Shown piece by piece: positions 1-10,600 of a stretch of 64,000 nt of DNA (positions are counted from its first letter, which is position 1; each line of letters begins with the position of its first letter). Both the position numbers and the translations under genes were made by a program. The DNA is from Aridibaculum aurantiacum (GTDB lineage Bacteria; Bacteroidota; Bacteroidia; Chitinophagales; Chitinophagaceae): contig NZ_JAFEWC010000002.1 of NCBI RefSeq assembly GCF_017355875.1, positions 248,001-312,000 on the forward strand, in the 5' to 3' direction. The notes beneath the pieces are model-generated. The model was not told where the DNA came from, made no database searches, and was given only the letters and a program-made list of their open reading frames with translations.

Positions 1-983
1 GTAATTTTATTGACCACATCCGCATATTTTGTAAGAGCGGACATGGTGGAGCCGGCAGCAGGCATTTTATGCGTAATAAGCTTACTGCATATGGAGGCCC
101 TGATGGTGGAGACGGTGGACGAGGCGGTCATATTATACTGCGTGGCAACAGCCAGATGTGGACATTGCTGCACCTCAGGTATTTTAAAAATGTACTGGCT
201 GAAGACGGTCATCCTGGTGGCGACAACAACCGTACGGGCCGCGAAGGAAAAGACGTGATAATAGAAGTGCCGCTAGGTACAATAGCCAAGGATGAGGAGA
301 CAGGGGAGAAAGAGGTGGAAATTCTGGAACATGGACAGGAGGTGATATGGGTAAAAGGAGGTCGTGGGGGATTGGGTAATTCAAATTTTGCTACACCTAC
401 CAACCAGGCGCCAGAACATGCACAACCCGGTGAGCCTGGCTCGGAAGGATGGAAAGTGTTGGAACTGAAAGTACTGGCAGATGTGGGATTGGTTGGTTTT
501 CCTAACGCTGGTAAATCAACTTTGCTTTCTGTTATCACCGCAGCGAAACCTAAAATAGCTGATTATGCTTTTACCACGCTTACACCTCAACTGGGGATGG
601 TGCAATATAGAGGCAACAAGAGTTTTTGCGTAGCAGACCTTCCGGGTATAATAGAAGGTGCTGCAGAAGGTAAAGGCTTGGGTCATCGTTTTCTACGGCA
701 TATAGAAAGAAACTCATGCTTGTTGTTTCTTATTCCTGCTGACAGTGCTGATCATAAAAAGGAGTTTGACATACTGTACAATGAATTGGAAGAGTACAAC
801 CAGGAGCTACTTCAAAAAGATTTTATTATAGCTATTAGCAAAAGCGATATGCTGGATGATGAACTGAAAGAAGCTATTGCTAAAGAACTTCCACAGGATA
901 TTCCACATATTTTCATTTCGTCTGTTACCCAAACTGGTCTCACAGAATTGAAAGACCTGCTTTGGAAGACACTGAACAAGTAG
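1..983 (+). CDS. obg: GTPase Obg (5' end cut by window edge)
   Basis: Obg-family GTPase linked to ribosome assembly. The in-frame sequence runs upstream of the first ATG (position 69) to the window edge and already reads [20 protein letters not shown], the glycine-rich Obg fold, so only about two or three codons are missing. P-loop GFPNAGKST, switch [14 protein letters not shown], a G4-type SKSD in place of NKxD, and an SSV G5 region are visible. The protein ends soon after the G domain and lacks the C-terminal OCT domain of some Obg proteins, which I believe is usual in Bacteroidota. Only the exact start is uncertain. Confidence 0.96.
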   Translation, partial: NFIDHIRIFCKSGHGGAGSRHFMRNKLTAYGGPDGGDGGRGGHIILRGNSQMWTLLHLRYFKNVLAEDGHPGGDNNRTGREGKDVIIEVPLGTIAKDEETGEKEVEILEHGQEVIWVKGGRGGLGNSNFATPTNQAPEHAQPGEPGSEGWKVLELKVLADVGLVGFPNAGKSTLLSVITAAKPKIADYAFTTLTPQLGMVQYRGNKSFCVADLPGIIEGAAEGKGLGHRFLRHIERNSCLLFLIPADSADHKKEFDILYNELEEYNQELLQKDFIIAISKSDMLDDELKEAIAKELPQDIPHIFISSVTQTGLTELKDLLWKTLNK

Positions 984-1028
984 TTATACGTTCTTAGACG
1001 AATTGAATATTATTATAATGTTACGAAG

Positions 1029-1056
1029 GCAGCCAAAGCAGGCTGCTTTTGTTTTT
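1029..1056 (+). terminator. Rho-independent terminator of obg
   Basis: Stem GCAGCC / GGCTGC with a 6-nt loop, followed by TTTTGTTTTT. It starts 45 nt after the obg stop codon. Confidence 0.8.
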
Positions 1057-1335
1057 AGGCATAGTTTTTACTTCTTCTACTGCAGAAGGATGAATAGAAG
1101 CAGGATCGGATAGCATAGGTTACCTTTTTCGTTCTGCTGTATTAAAATCAAATCGTCCCTACTTCCTTCAGCGATTTCTCACCATAGGCGCTTGCCATCA
1201 TTGCCTGCCATACAGGTTGCTTTAGCCACATCTATTTATTATTTGCCTTACCATCCTCTCGGTTGCTTTACCGTATACTACTGATTGTTTTGCCATAGCA
1301 AGATTGCTTCCATGCAACTTTTAAATTTTTGAATT
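1057..1335. other. Non-coding gap between obg and a small secreted protein
   Basis: No credible reading frame on either strand. The second half holds several degenerate copies of a TTGCTTTACC-like string (near 1210, 1244, 1262, 1287 and 1305). They are too divergent and irregular to call a repeat array. It presumably contains the promoter of the next gene. Confidence 0.4.
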
Positions 1336-1749
1336 ATGAAGAACAATCAATCAGGAAAAACAATGACAAGTTTTGTGGTAGCATTTGCTGTTGTAGTGCT
1401 CTCTGTTATGCAACCAGCTATGGCGTCTACACCAGACACACTTAAAAAAGTAGCTGATGTACAGTACGCAGGTGTAAGTAAAAAGCTGATGCACTTCGTG
1501 GTACGGTATGCCAATGAAGATGAAAAGCCTTTCATTCTTTGCGTTACCGGGCAGGAAGGTGAGCTACTGTTTCAGCAAAAGTTTTCGCAGAAGAATTTCA
1601 CAAAGACCATTGCTATAGATAAGAGTGGTCAAACTGCAGGTGAAGTAAGCTTCATCATCAAAGCGGGAAAGCAAGAGTACAAGGAAACCTTTAGTTTTAA
1701 AACAGAAGCACCACAGGTGTATGAGGAGGTATTCATCAGCAGGTTGTAA
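1336..1749 (+). CDS. Small secreted beta-rich protein, unknown function
   Basis: 137 residues. An N-terminal signal peptide (basic MKNNQSGK, then a hydrophobic stretch to about residue 30, AMAS cleavage region) indicates export. The remaining roughly 105 residues alternate hydrophobic and polar residues, which suggests a single beta-sandwich like those in many short Bacteroidota periplasmic or surface proteins. No catalytic motif, lipobox or membrane anchor is seen. It stands alone between the obg terminator and a convergent lipoprotein gene. I do not recognise the family. Confidence 0.7.
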   Translation: MKNNQSGKTMTSFVVAFAVVVLSVMQPAMASTPDTLKKVADVQYAGVSKKLMHFVVRYANEDEKPFILCVTGQEGELLFQQKFSQKNFTKTIAIDKSGQTAGEVSFIIKAGKQEYKETFSFKTEAPQVYEEVFISRL

Positions 1750-1840
1750 ATCTTTAGCTGGTCAACATTAGCAGTTTTAAAAAAGCTAATGTGATTAAAT
1801 GGCGCTAACATTTTCAAACTAAAAAACAAACTTTTAATTG

Positions 1841-1874
1841 GTAAGGCAACTGCATGCTATTGCAGTTGCTTTAC
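1841..1874 (-). terminator. Hairpin at convergent gene ends
   Basis: Inverted repeat GTAAGGCAACTGCA / TGCAGTTGCTTTAC with a 6-nt loop. It overlaps the last codons and stop of the minus-strand lipoprotein gene. On the minus strand it is followed by AATTAAAAGTTTGTTTTTT. It probably terminates the minus gene and could also stop transcription from the plus-strand gene at 1336. Confidence 0.55.
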
Positions 1875-2411
1875 CTCTTTCTTTTGTGCCGGAATGTTTA
1901 GCTCGTTGCTCAGGTTTGGTTTGATGTCTTTAGGTGTTACCAGTCCATTGCTTGATGCGTCAAAGAATGTCCAGTTCTTACCTTCATCAACTGATTCGCC
2001 AACCAGGTATGTTGTAGTATTAATGTTGATGCCTTCAAGCAACATATGCATATGCTGCTCTAGCACGCATTGATGATCAGTTTCTGTTTTTACTACCTGT
2101 AAAATATTACCAGCTGCCATCACTTTTATGGCTGTATCCGGTATGTGTTTCATTTGTTCTTTTATAAAAAAAACAAAGTTTTCCGCACCACCCATCATGC
2201 GCATCATTGCGGGGTGATTGTATGATGCAAATGTTTGCCAGTCTTGTCTTTTGAAAGCTGTCATCATACTATCGGCCGAGCGATAAATATTTTCTTCTAT
2301 ATCGTTAGCTGCTTTATTTCTTTTGATGCCATCGTTTCCGTTGCTGCCATCATTGCTTTTGCAGGCAAGAAAAGAAAAAAGAAAAACAAGGAGGATCAGT
2401 CTGTTCATCAT
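1857..2411 (-). CDS. Lipoprotein, possible NTF2/SnoaL-like fold
   Basis: 184 residues with a clear lipoprotein signal (hydrophobic LILLVFLFSFLAC, lipidated Cys17) and an N/G/D-rich linker after the cysteine. The mature part (about residues 38-165) has the look of an NTF2-like single domain: a helical start (SADSMMTAFKRQDWQTFASY), then alternating strands ending WTFFDASS. No enzyme active site can be assigned, and the fold call is inference from pattern only. Two adjacent ATG codons could both start it. It is followed upstream on the same strand by the YbjQ-like gene, 49 nt away. Confidence 0.7.
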   Translation of the reverse strand: MMNRLILLVFLFSFLACKSNDGSNGNDGIKRNKAANDIEENIYRSADSMMTAFKRQDWQTFASYNHPAMMRMMGGAENFVFFIKEQMKHIPDTAIKVMAAGNILQVVKTETDHQCVLEQHMHMLLEGININTTTYLVGESVDEGKNWTFFDASSNGLVTPKDIKPNLSNELNIPAQKKEVKQLQ

Positions 2412-2460
2412 GTAATGTGCTGGTGTTTGTGCCAGTCGTGCAAATATTAAACCTTCAGGC

Positions 2461-2778
2461 TTATATTCTTACAGCAGTTCCGGTCGCTATTACCATTAGC
2501 ATACTTCCACCGCTACCTACCGTTTCAAAATCAAGGTCAATACCTATAACCGCATTTGCTCCCAATGCCTGTGCCTTTTGTACCAGTTCATTCATAGCAT
2601 TGGTTCTTGCTTCGTCTATCACTCTTTCGTAGGTGCCACTGCGGCCACCAACTATATCGCGTATACCTGCAAACAGGTCTTTAAAGATGTTAGCGCCAAT
2701 GATTGATTCTGAACTTACAATTCCCAGGTATTGTTTTATCGGTTGTCCTTCTATAACATTTGTTGTTGTAGTTATCAT
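2461..2778 (-). CDS. YbjQ / DUF74 family protein
   Basis: 105 residues from the ATG at 2778, the usual length of this family; longer upstream readings to 2877 add a non-conserved extension. The family pattern is visible: TTTNVIEG near the N-terminus, then [19 protein letters not shown], a helix ending [20 protein letters not shown], and a final strand with [12 protein letters not shown]. YbjQ proteins form pentamers and are often labelled heavy-metal-binding, but their role is not settled. Cytosolic. It may be co-transcribed with the downstream lipoprotein gene. Confidence 0.9.
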   Translation of the reverse strand: MITTTTNVIEGQPIKQYLGIVSSESIIGANIFKDLFAGIRDIVGGRSGTYERVIDEARTNAMNELVQKAQALGANAVIGIDLDFETVGSGGSMLMVIATGTAVRI

Positions 2779-2951
2779 ACTATATGTTTTTATAAATGTA
2801 GATAAACGAATGACACAAGCAGCTTGTTTCCGGCAGGTAAATGAGTAGAAGATGATGGTCTTCATTTTCATGAGCATTGTCAGTTTTGTATATGAGCATG
2901 GTCAGCAGGGTTGGCTATGGCTGCAAATATTTTTGCAGATAATTCATAGGT

Positions 2952-5363
2952 ATGCTTAGCGGTAAACAAACAACAGGAAATAAAACAGCTTGCTATCACT
3001 GCGGTGAAGATTGTGGAAGTAATGTGATAGTGGCAGCAGAAAACAGCTTTTGCTGCGAAGGTTGTAAGATGGTGTACGAGATACTGAACCGCAGCGGCCT
3101 GTGCGATTATTATTCAATTAATCAAAACCCAGGTACCAGCCAGCGGGAGCCTCTACGAAAAGATAAGTTTGCTTTTTTAGATGATGTAAAGATCAGGCAA
3201 TCGCTCATAAGCTACCACGACACAGCTCAGACGCATATAACTTTTTACCTGCCGCAAATGCACTGTAGCAGCTGCCTGTGGCTGCTGGAAAATTTGCACA
3301 GGCTTAATGAGCATGTACTTTCCTCAAAAGTGAATTTTACCAGGAAAGAAGCGGATGTAATATTCGATCATACAAAAGTATCGCTGCGGCAGGTGGCAGA
3401 ATTACTCGCTGCTATAGGTTATGAACCTTACATAAGTTTAAGTGATGTAAAACAGGCCAAACCACGTTTCAATAAATCGAAGATCTATAAACTTGGTGTT
3501 GCAGGATTTTGTTTTGCAAACATTATGTTGCTCAGCTTTCCTGAATATTTAGGTATAGATGCCAAGGAGCACAACCTGGTGGGACTGTTCCGCTACCTGA
3601 ACTTGCTTCTCAGTCTTCCTGTATTTTTTTATAGTTCATCTGAGTTTTACAGCAGTGCATGGAAGAGCCTGCGCCATGGATTTCTAAACATTGATGCTCC
3701 TATTGTACTTGCTGTGGTAGTAACCTTTGGACGTAGTGTGTTTGAAGTATTGACAGACACTGGCGGCGGTTATTTTGATAGCATGAGCGGCATTGTTTTC
3801 TTCATGCTGGTGGGGCGTGTATTGCAGGATAAAACTTACGAGCAGCTAAGCTTTGAGCGTGATTACACTTCTTATTTCCCTGTTGCCGTTACCAAGGTTG
3901 GTAGGGGCGAAGAGACACCCGTTGCCCTTCCTGATATAAAGCTGGATGATACACTGCTGATACATAACCAGGAGCTGGTGCCTGCAGATGGTATTCTTAC
4001 ACGCGGCTCTGCTTTGATTGATTATAGTTTTGTGACTGGCGAAAGTGTGCCTGTACAAAAGGAGATGGGGGAGATCATTTATGCAGGCGGAAAACAGATT
4101 GGAAGCAACATTGAACTGCTGGTGATAAAGGAAGTAGCGCAGAGTTATCTTACCAGGTTGTGGAACAGGGAAGAACTGAAGAAGGATAAGCGTGATGAAG
4201 AAAGATCATTTGTTCATTTGCTTGCTCGTTACTTCACCTGGGTTGTTCTGGCTATTGCCACCACCAGTGCGCTTTATTGGTATTTCAACAATGACTATGC
4301 AAAGATCTGGAACAGCGTTACTGCTGTATTGATTATTGCTTGCCCTTGCGCGTTATTGCTAAGCAACACATTTACCAATGGAAACGTACTTCGGTTGCTT
4401 GGTAGAAATAAATTGTACCTGCGCAATGCACAAAAGATAGAAGATATAGCTGCTGTAGATCATATCGTTTTTGATAAAACAGGGACATTAACTACAGGGC
4501 AGTACCAGCATATTGAATATTCAGGTGAAGCTCTTACACCTTCGCAAAAAGCTAAGGTTGCAATGTTGGCTTCTCAATCTACGCACCCTATGAGCAAGGC
4601 TGTAGCGGCTTATTTAGGTGATAAGAAAAGAGGTACCATAGCAGGTTTTAAAGAAGTACCCGGTAAAGGAATAGAAGGCATAGTAGAAGGCGATCTTATT
4701 ACAATAGGGTCAAAACAATTTGTGTTTGGAAGCAAGGATCATGAAGAAGAGACCTGCGTATATGTGGCAGTGGAGGAACAGGTGCTTGGTAAGTTCAGGT
4801 TCAAAAATCATTATCGCGATAATGTACCATCACTCATCAGGCGCTTGAAGCGAAAGTATAAGAACAATCTTTCTATCCTGAGTGGTGACAATGCTGGTGA
4901 GAAGCACTACCTGCAAAAACTACTGGGTAATGGCGCTGAAATAATGTTTCATCAAAAGCCTGAAGACAAACTGGAAACTATAAAGCGCCTGCAGCAGCAA
5001 GGTAAGAAAGTGATGATGGTGGGTGACGGCTTGAACGATGCCGGAGCACTCAAACAAGCAGATGTAGGCATTGCTGTTACCGAAAACTCTAACACATTCA
5101 CACCCGCCAGTGATGGAATCATAGAAGCCAGCAAGTTGCCTGTATTGTATAAGTTTATCAAAATGTGTAAGATCAACAAGCGTGTGGTTATGGCAAGCTT
5201 TGTTGTTTCTATCATGTATAATATTGTGGGTATCTATTATTCTGTGCAGGGAGATCTTTCGCCTATGATAGCGGCTATCCTAATGCCCAGCAGCAGCCTG
5301 AGTATCATGCTCATTACCTTTGGTGCCAGCAACATTGCTGCCTGGCAAATGAAGATGAAGTGA
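2952..5363 (+). CDS. Copper-translocating P-type ATPase, CcoI/FixI type
   Basis: 803 residues. It starts with the cysteine-rich domain typical of FixI/CcoI (C14, C17, C21, then CCEGC near 34-38), followed by an HMA domain with CSSC at 105-108. The P1B-ATPase core shows TGES (362-365), the CPC transport motif (464-466), the phosphorylation site DKTGT (508-512), HP (545-546) and GDGLND (691-696). CcoI proteins export copper for assembly of cbb3 cytochrome oxidase. In most Bacteroidota the gene is followed by ccoS and ccoN/O/P, but here it is followed by 420 non-coding bases and an unrelated sigma factor, so the oxidase genes must lie elsewhere if this assignment is right. Confidence 0.93.
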   Translation: MLSGKQTTGNKTACYHCGEDCGSNVIVAAENSFCCEGCKMVYEILNRSGLCDYYSINQNPGTSQREPLRKDKFAFLDDVKIRQSLISYHDTAQTHITFYLPQMHCSSCLWLLENLHRLNEHVLSSKVNFTRKEADVIFDHTKVSLRQVAELLAAIGYEPYISLSDVKQAKPRFNKSKIYKLGVAGFCFANIMLLSFPEYLGIDAKEHNLVGLFRYLNLLLSLPVFFYSSSEFYSSAWKSLRHGFLNIDAPIVLAVVVTFGRSVFEVLTDTGGGYFDSMSGIVFFMLVGRVLQDKTYEQLSFERDYTSYFPVAVTKVGRGEETPVALPDIKLDDTLLIHNQELVPADGILTRGSALIDYSFVTGESVPVQKEMGEIIYAGGKQIGSNIELLVIKEVAQSYLTRLWNREELKKDKRDEERSFVHLLARYFTWVVLAIATTSALYWYFNNDYAKIWNSVTAVLIIACPCALLLSNTFTNGNVLRLLGRNKLYLRNAQKIEDIAAVDHIVFDKTGTLTTGQYQHIEYSGEALTPSQKAKVAMLASQSTHPMSKAVAAYLGDKKRGTIAGFKEVPGKGIEGIVEGDLITIGSKQFVFGSKDHEEETCVYVAVEEQVLGKFRFKNHYRDNVPSLIRRLKRKYKNNLSILSGDNAGEKHYLQKLLGNGAEIMFHQKPEDKLETIKRLQQQGKKVMMVGDGLNDAGALKQADVGIAVTENSNTFTPASDGIIEASKLPVLYKFIKMCKINKRVVMASFVVSIMYNIVGIYYSVQGDLSPMIAAILMPSSSLSIMLITFGASNIAAWQMKMK

Positions 5364-5783
5364 TGAATAAAGAAAAGTATGTTTGATTCAGTATGATATG
5401 CTCCAGGTTGTATTGAGCAGAAACGGTGCGTATGTTATCATTTAGCAGAAATCAACATATTCGAGTTCTACTTGATTTTATTTTGAGGTAAATAGATCAC
5501 TTTTATGCAGAAGAATAAACTCCTTCTATTTAAACCGATCTGCTATGCCTTGCAAAAATGCTATTCATAAAGGAGAACCGCTTCTGCGTTCGCATTTCCT
5601 ATTGCTTTACCGAATCGTGTATCGGATATGGCGGACACTTGATATCTCTGGCAGGAGAATATATTGACAATATCGGGTGAAGCTAATTCATATGGTATTA
5701 AAATATTTTCATAAGCTTCAGACTTAGATCATTTGTTCCTTCTTTTGCGCATGAATTAACACCTCCAGTGTTTTAAAAAATTT
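5364..5783. other. Intergenic region before the polysaccharide locus
   Basis: 420 nt with no convincing reading frame and no ccoS-like sequence. It must hold the promoter of the sigma factor gene, but no clear TTG / TAnnTTTG pair (the Bacteroidota primary sigma consensus) could be fixed. Confidence 0.4.
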
Positions 5784-6380
5784 TTGCCGACGCCAGACAA
5801 CGATATTGCCATTGCCAATTGGAATGCCATGCTTAGTGGTAGCCAAGAGGCTTTTACCAAACTCATGCAGGAGTTTTATGCAGAGCTATTCCGGTATGGC
5901 TATAGTCTTCACCAGGATGATGACGCGGTGAAGGATTGCATTCAAAACCTCTTTCTTAACCTTTGGCGTACCAAAGGCAATCTTCGGCCAATTACCAATG
6001 TAAAGTTTTACCTTCTCAAGTCACTAAGGCGCGAATTACATAAAGAAGTGCTTCGTGATTCTTCCCAGGCCGAAAAACAAGAGCAGTTCCTGCGTGTACA
6101 GGACGATCAATCCTATAGCAGGGAAGACCTGATGATAAGTAAAGAGGAACAGGCTCAACTGGTGAGTAGGGTTACAGAAGGCATACTTACTTTATCTGCA
6201 AGACAGCAAGAGATCATTTACCTGCGCTTTTACATGGATATGAAACCTGAGGAAATAGCAGAAATAATCTCGTTGCAGCGGCAGTCGGTTTATAACCTGC
6301 TGTCAGATGCGCTAAAGCGTTTAAAAGAAAATATTCAGCTCCCGGTGAGTGGCGAAAAGCCGGCAGAAAAAAATTTTTAA
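5784..6380 (+). CDS. ECF-type RNA polymerase sigma factor (FecI-like)
   Basis: 198 residues. Region 2 spans about residues 20-90 (AFTKLMQEFYAELFRYGYSL, then DAVKDCIQNLFLNLW). Region 4 spans about 130-185 (LSARQQEIIYLRFYMDMKPE, with helix-turn-helix IAEIISLQRQSVYNLLSDAL). The start is a TTG at 5784: an in-frame stop lies at 5757 and the next ATG (5826) would remove conserved N-terminal residues. The gene is followed after 66 nt by the FecR gene and then an STN-bearing SusC, the usual order of a trans-envelope signalling unit controlling a glycan-uptake operon. Confidence 0.92.
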   Translation: MPTPDNDIAIANWNAMLSGSQEAFTKLMQEFYAELFRYGYSLHQDDDAVKDCIQNLFLNLWRTKGNLRPITNVKFYLLKSLRRELHKEVLRDSSQAEKQEQFLRVQDDQSYSREDLMISKEEQAQLVSRVTEGILTLSARQQEIIYLRFYMDMKPEEIAEIISLQRQSVYNLLSDALKRLKENIQLPVSGEKPAEKNF

Positions 6381-6446
6381 AAAAAGTTTACAAAAGTCCA
6401 GTAGATTTTTTTCTCCTGCTGCTTTATAGTATTAACTGATTGTTAT

Positions 6447-7550
6447 ATGAATTCGCCCACAGCTCCCTTACTCACCATCGAGGACTTTCTCACCAACGCG
6501 TACTTCCGCCAGTGGGTGTTCAATCCAGACGAGGAATCCATTGGTTACTGGACAAAATGGATGAAAGAACATCCAACACAGCAACCAAATTTGAATTATT
6601 CATTCAGTATCTTACACAGCCTCTACATGCATAACAAAAATATTTCGGATGATGAGGTAAACAACGAGATAGCTAAGATCCTGGCTAAACTAAAGGATGA
6701 AGAGGCTAAAGAAGCAACTCCGGCTACCGCAAAAGTATTCACCATTAAGCCTGCAGTACGATGGGCCGTTGCCGCCGCTGTTATCTTATTAGTTGCCTCT
6801 ATATATTTCTTAAATCAGCCAGCTACTCCTTCAGCATCATACCAGGCATTCATTCAAAAAATGCAAGATGCCTCCACTGAGTATACCAATACCTCAGATA
6901 CTACAAAAACTTTCACTCTTCCTGATGGCAGCTCGCTTACATTGTATCGCAACAGTAAAGCCACTTATGCATTTGCCGATCAAAAGCGGCAGGTTTATAT
7001 GGAAGGAAAGGCATTCTTCGATGTAAAGAAAAATCCGGCACAGCCATTTGTTGTTTATACAGATAAAATAGTCACCAAGGTATTGGGTACTTCATTTTTT
7101 GTAGATGCATACCCTGCTACCAAAGTTCTTTCAGTGGTAGTCCGTTCAGGAAAAGTATCAGTATACAATAAAGAAGATTTTTCTGAAACTGCTGCACGTC
7201 CTCGGCATTTAGGAGGCTTATTGCTTACACCTAACCAACAGGTGGTTTTAGATAAGAATGAAAATCTTTTAGTGAAACAGCTGGTTGAAAATCCTGTATT
7301 TGTTAAGCCGGCTGCAAGTACAAAATTCCATTTTGAAGAAACGCCTGTGGTGCATGTGCTGCAGGCACTGATGGAAGAATATGGTATACAAATATTGTAC
7401 GATGAAGAAGCAATGTCAACCTGCACACTTACTGCCATGTTTGATAACGAAAGCTTCTTTGACAAGCTCAATATCATGACAAAAGCTATTGGTTCTACAT
7501 ATGTAGTTATAGATGGAAACGTGGTAATAAACAGCAACGGATGTAAGTAG
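6447..7550 (+). CDS. FecR-family anti-sigma factor
   Basis: 367 residues, single-pass inner-membrane protein. The N-terminal about 100 residues are cytoplasmic and would bind the sigma factor (conserved W-rich segment WTKWMKEHP). A membrane helix spans about 105-122 (WAVAAAVILLVASIYFL). The periplasmic FecR domain carries FTLPDGSSLTLYRNSKATY near 155, and the C-terminal DUF4974 portion (about 295-365) resembles an STN fold and would contact the STN domain of the downstream SusC. It pairs with the sigma factor at 5784. Confidence 0.94.
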   Translation: MNSPTAPLLTIEDFLTNAYFRQWVFNPDEESIGYWTKWMKEHPTQQPNLNYSFSILHSLYMHNKNISDDEVNNEIAKILAKLKDEEAKEATPATAKVFTIKPAVRWAVAAAVILLVASIYFLNQPATPSASYQAFIQKMQDASTEYTNTSDTTKTFTLPDGSSLTLYRNSKATYAFADQKRQVYMEGKAFFDVKKNPAQPFVVYTDKIVTKVLGTSFFVDAYPATKVLSVVVRSGKVSVYNKEDFSETAARPRHLGGLLLTPNQQVVLDKNENLLVKQLVENPVFVKPAASTKFHFEETPVVHVLQALMEEYGIQILYDEEAMSTCTLTAMFDNESFFDKLNIMTKAIGSTYVVIDGNVVINSNGCK

Positions 7551-7665
7551 AACCCACAAGAGAAAATTCCAAATTTTTTAGTGCAAACAATATTGCTGCA
7601 GGACGAAAAGCTTGTGGCCTGGTAACCCTTTATTTTAAAATTAAGCCCAAAAAGCGATTGCAGAC

Positions 7666-10600
7666 ATGCGAAACAAAATCCCAAATCTACGGCTAGTCTT
7701 CTGCCGGATGCTACTCTTCAGCTCGTTGCTTTTTATGGTAACTGCCACCCATGCTCGTGAAGAGCAAGTACAGCAGTTGCTGGAGAAAGAGATAACATTG
7801 AATGCAAGGAATGAGTCTCTTAAAAACATCCTCAATAAAATTCAAGAGCAAAGTGATGCACGTTTTGTATATAGTGCAGAGGTAATAGAGGCTACCCGCA
7901 AAGTAACTCTGAAGGTAAATAAGAAGCAGCTTAAGCAGGTGCTTAACGAACTTTTTGCTCCTATGAATGTGGTGTTTGAACTCCAGAATAATCAATACAT
8001 CATCTTAAGCAAAAAAGGCCGTGATGCAGCAGCTCAACTAGCACAGGTACAATCTTCACAAGTTTCTTTTAATAACGCCGACCCGGATTCTTCCATCATA
8101 CGCGGAGTGATAACCGATACATCCGGTAATCCCATGGAAGGCGTAACTGTGAGTGTAAAAAGTAGTGGTAAAGCAACTGTGTCGGGCAGAGATGGCCGCT
8201 TTGCTATAACCGTAGGACGTGCCAGGACTATACTGGTATTTACCTATGTAAACTATATTATTGAAGAAAGAGAGGTAAGTGGTGGCGCATCGCTTGTAAA
8301 TGTTACAATGAGGCGTAGCACTACTTCACTTGATGAAGTGGTAGTAGTGGGTTATGGTACGCAAAAGAAAGCTACCGTAACAGGCGCCATTTCTACTGTG
8401 TCCAGCCAGGAGATATTGAAGTCGCCTGTTTCCAATGTTACCAATAGTTTAGTAGGAAGACTTACAGGTCTGTCAGCAGTGCAGCGTAGTGGCCAGCCGG
8501 GCAACAACGAAGCCTTGATAAACATAAGAGGTAGCGCTACCTATAACAACAATGCAGCAATAGTAGTAGTAGATGGAGTAGAACGTTCTGGTTTCGGTGA
8601 TATAGATCCAAATGAAATTGAATCTATTACCGTACTAAAGGATGCTGCATCTACTGCAGTATTTGGTATAAGAGGTGCTAATGGTGTAATAGTTATAACT
8701 ACTAAAGCAGGTAGAGAAGGTAAACCAAGGATCAGCTACAGCTCAAACTTTAGTTTACAAAGCTATACAGGTATACCTAGAGCGTTGAATGCATTTGACA
8801 ATGCAACATTGATAAATGAAGCAAACAGGAATGATAATATACCTGAAACATGGACTGCTGATGAGTTGCGTAAATTCAAAGATGGTTCCGATCCTTTAGG
8901 TTATCCTGATATTAATTGGTTTGAGTATGTAACGAGGAAATATTACCCGCAAACACAGCACAACATCAACGTAAGTGGTGGTACTAAAGTGGTTAAATAT
9001 TTTGCCTCAGTTGGTTACCTGTTTGAAGATGGAATATTCAAAGAATTTGAATCGCCTTATGGCTTCAGAACTACTCCATCTTATCATCGTTATAACTTCC
9101 GTTCAAATGTTGACTTCACATTAAGCAAAGACCTTACTGTGGGTGTGCGATTAGGCGGTAAAATGGGACAACGTTACCAACCTGCAGGTCTTGCCGGCGC
9201 TACCTTTTCATTCGACAATGCAGAAGCTATGATATCAAGGATTGTACAGACGCCGGCGTTTGCTTATCCTGTCATGCTTCCTGATGGTCGTATAGCGCAA
9301 AACCCTAACGTTGGTACCAATATCCTGAACCCTTACGCGGTGCTTACCAGGTGGGGTACACGAAACGATGATAACAATACACTTGAAAGCACCTTCAATC
9401 TTAGTTATAAACTTGACAGGATAACAAGAGGCCTGTCATTTAAAACAGTATTCGGTTACGACTCTTACTTCTCCAGCACTACAAGAAGAAATGCCAGCTG
9501 GGCAGCGTATGTTATAGATCGTCAGACTAAAGAAATCTCCCTGGCATCTGACAGGCCAAGAGATGAACCATTAAGCGGCTTGAACACCAGTTATGGTGGT
9601 ATGATCAGTTCAAACCTTCAGACGGGCTTTAATTATGATCGCAATTTTGGCGCACATAGCTTCACAGGTCTTGTACTTTATACACGCCAGTTAATAGATC
9701 AGCCAGGTTCAGGATTAAATGCTCCTCCAAGAGCATCTCAGGGCGTAGTAAGCCGTGTAACCTATAATTACAAGCGCCGCTATTTTGCTGAGGTAAATGC
9801 TGCCTATAATGGTTCTGAACAATTTGCTCCTGGTAAGCAATACGGTTTCTTCCCTGCTGTTTCAGCAGGATGGACTCTGAGCAATGAAAAGTTCATGGAC
9901 AACATAACATGGATATCGAACCTGAAGTTGCGTGGTTCTTATGGATTGGTTGGTAACGATAAATTGAACAACAGGTTCCTGTTCCTTGATAACTATTCTG
10001 TAGCCACGGGTGGTGTTACTAACAACCCGGCGTGGTCAAGACCAGGTAATGCCGTTCAATTTGGTCTTCCTACTTCTTTGGTTTCTTATCCTGTAGTTAT
10101 ACCTACTTCTTTTGGTAACCCTGAAGTTACCTGGGAAAAAGGTGTGAAGAGAAATATTGGTTTAGAAGCAAGCTTCTTCAAAAATGTATTGTCACTTACT
10201 GTTGATCTGTTTGATGAGATCCGTAGCGACATTCTGACCAACAGGTCATCCGGATTATTGACCTATGGCCAGACATACCCGGCGCTAAATATTGGTGAGG
10301 TATACAACAAAGGATACGAGGTTGAGTTGAACTTCCAGCAAAAGTCAGGAGCCTTTAATTATGGTCTTGTTACCCAACTATCCTTTGCCCGCAATAGGAT
10401 AATCAGCAGGGACGAGCCACCAGGACGACCTGCTTATATGAAGCAGGAAGGTAAACCTGTGGGCCAATTTTTTGGCTATATGACCGAAGGCTTCTACCAG
10501 TCAGAACAGGATATTGCTAACTCGCCGGTTAATACTTTGGGTAGGGTTATACCTGGTGATCTTAAATATAAAGACTACAACGGTGATGGCAAAATAGATG

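Noticed and set aside
1190-1320. Possible tandem array of TTGCTTTACC-like strings
   Set aside because: Copies are too degenerate and irregularly spaced to exceed what T-rich sequence gives by chance.
6355-6400. A-rich slippery run at the end of the sigma gene that might fuse it to FecR by frameshifting
   Set aside because: Both products are full length as separate proteins, the FecR start is clean, and A/T runs are common in this AT-rich intergenic DNA.
7055-7684. 209-residue frame opposite fecR and the SusC start
   Set aside because: It is antisense to two conserved genes, with Cys/Ser-rich composition typical of a mirror frame.
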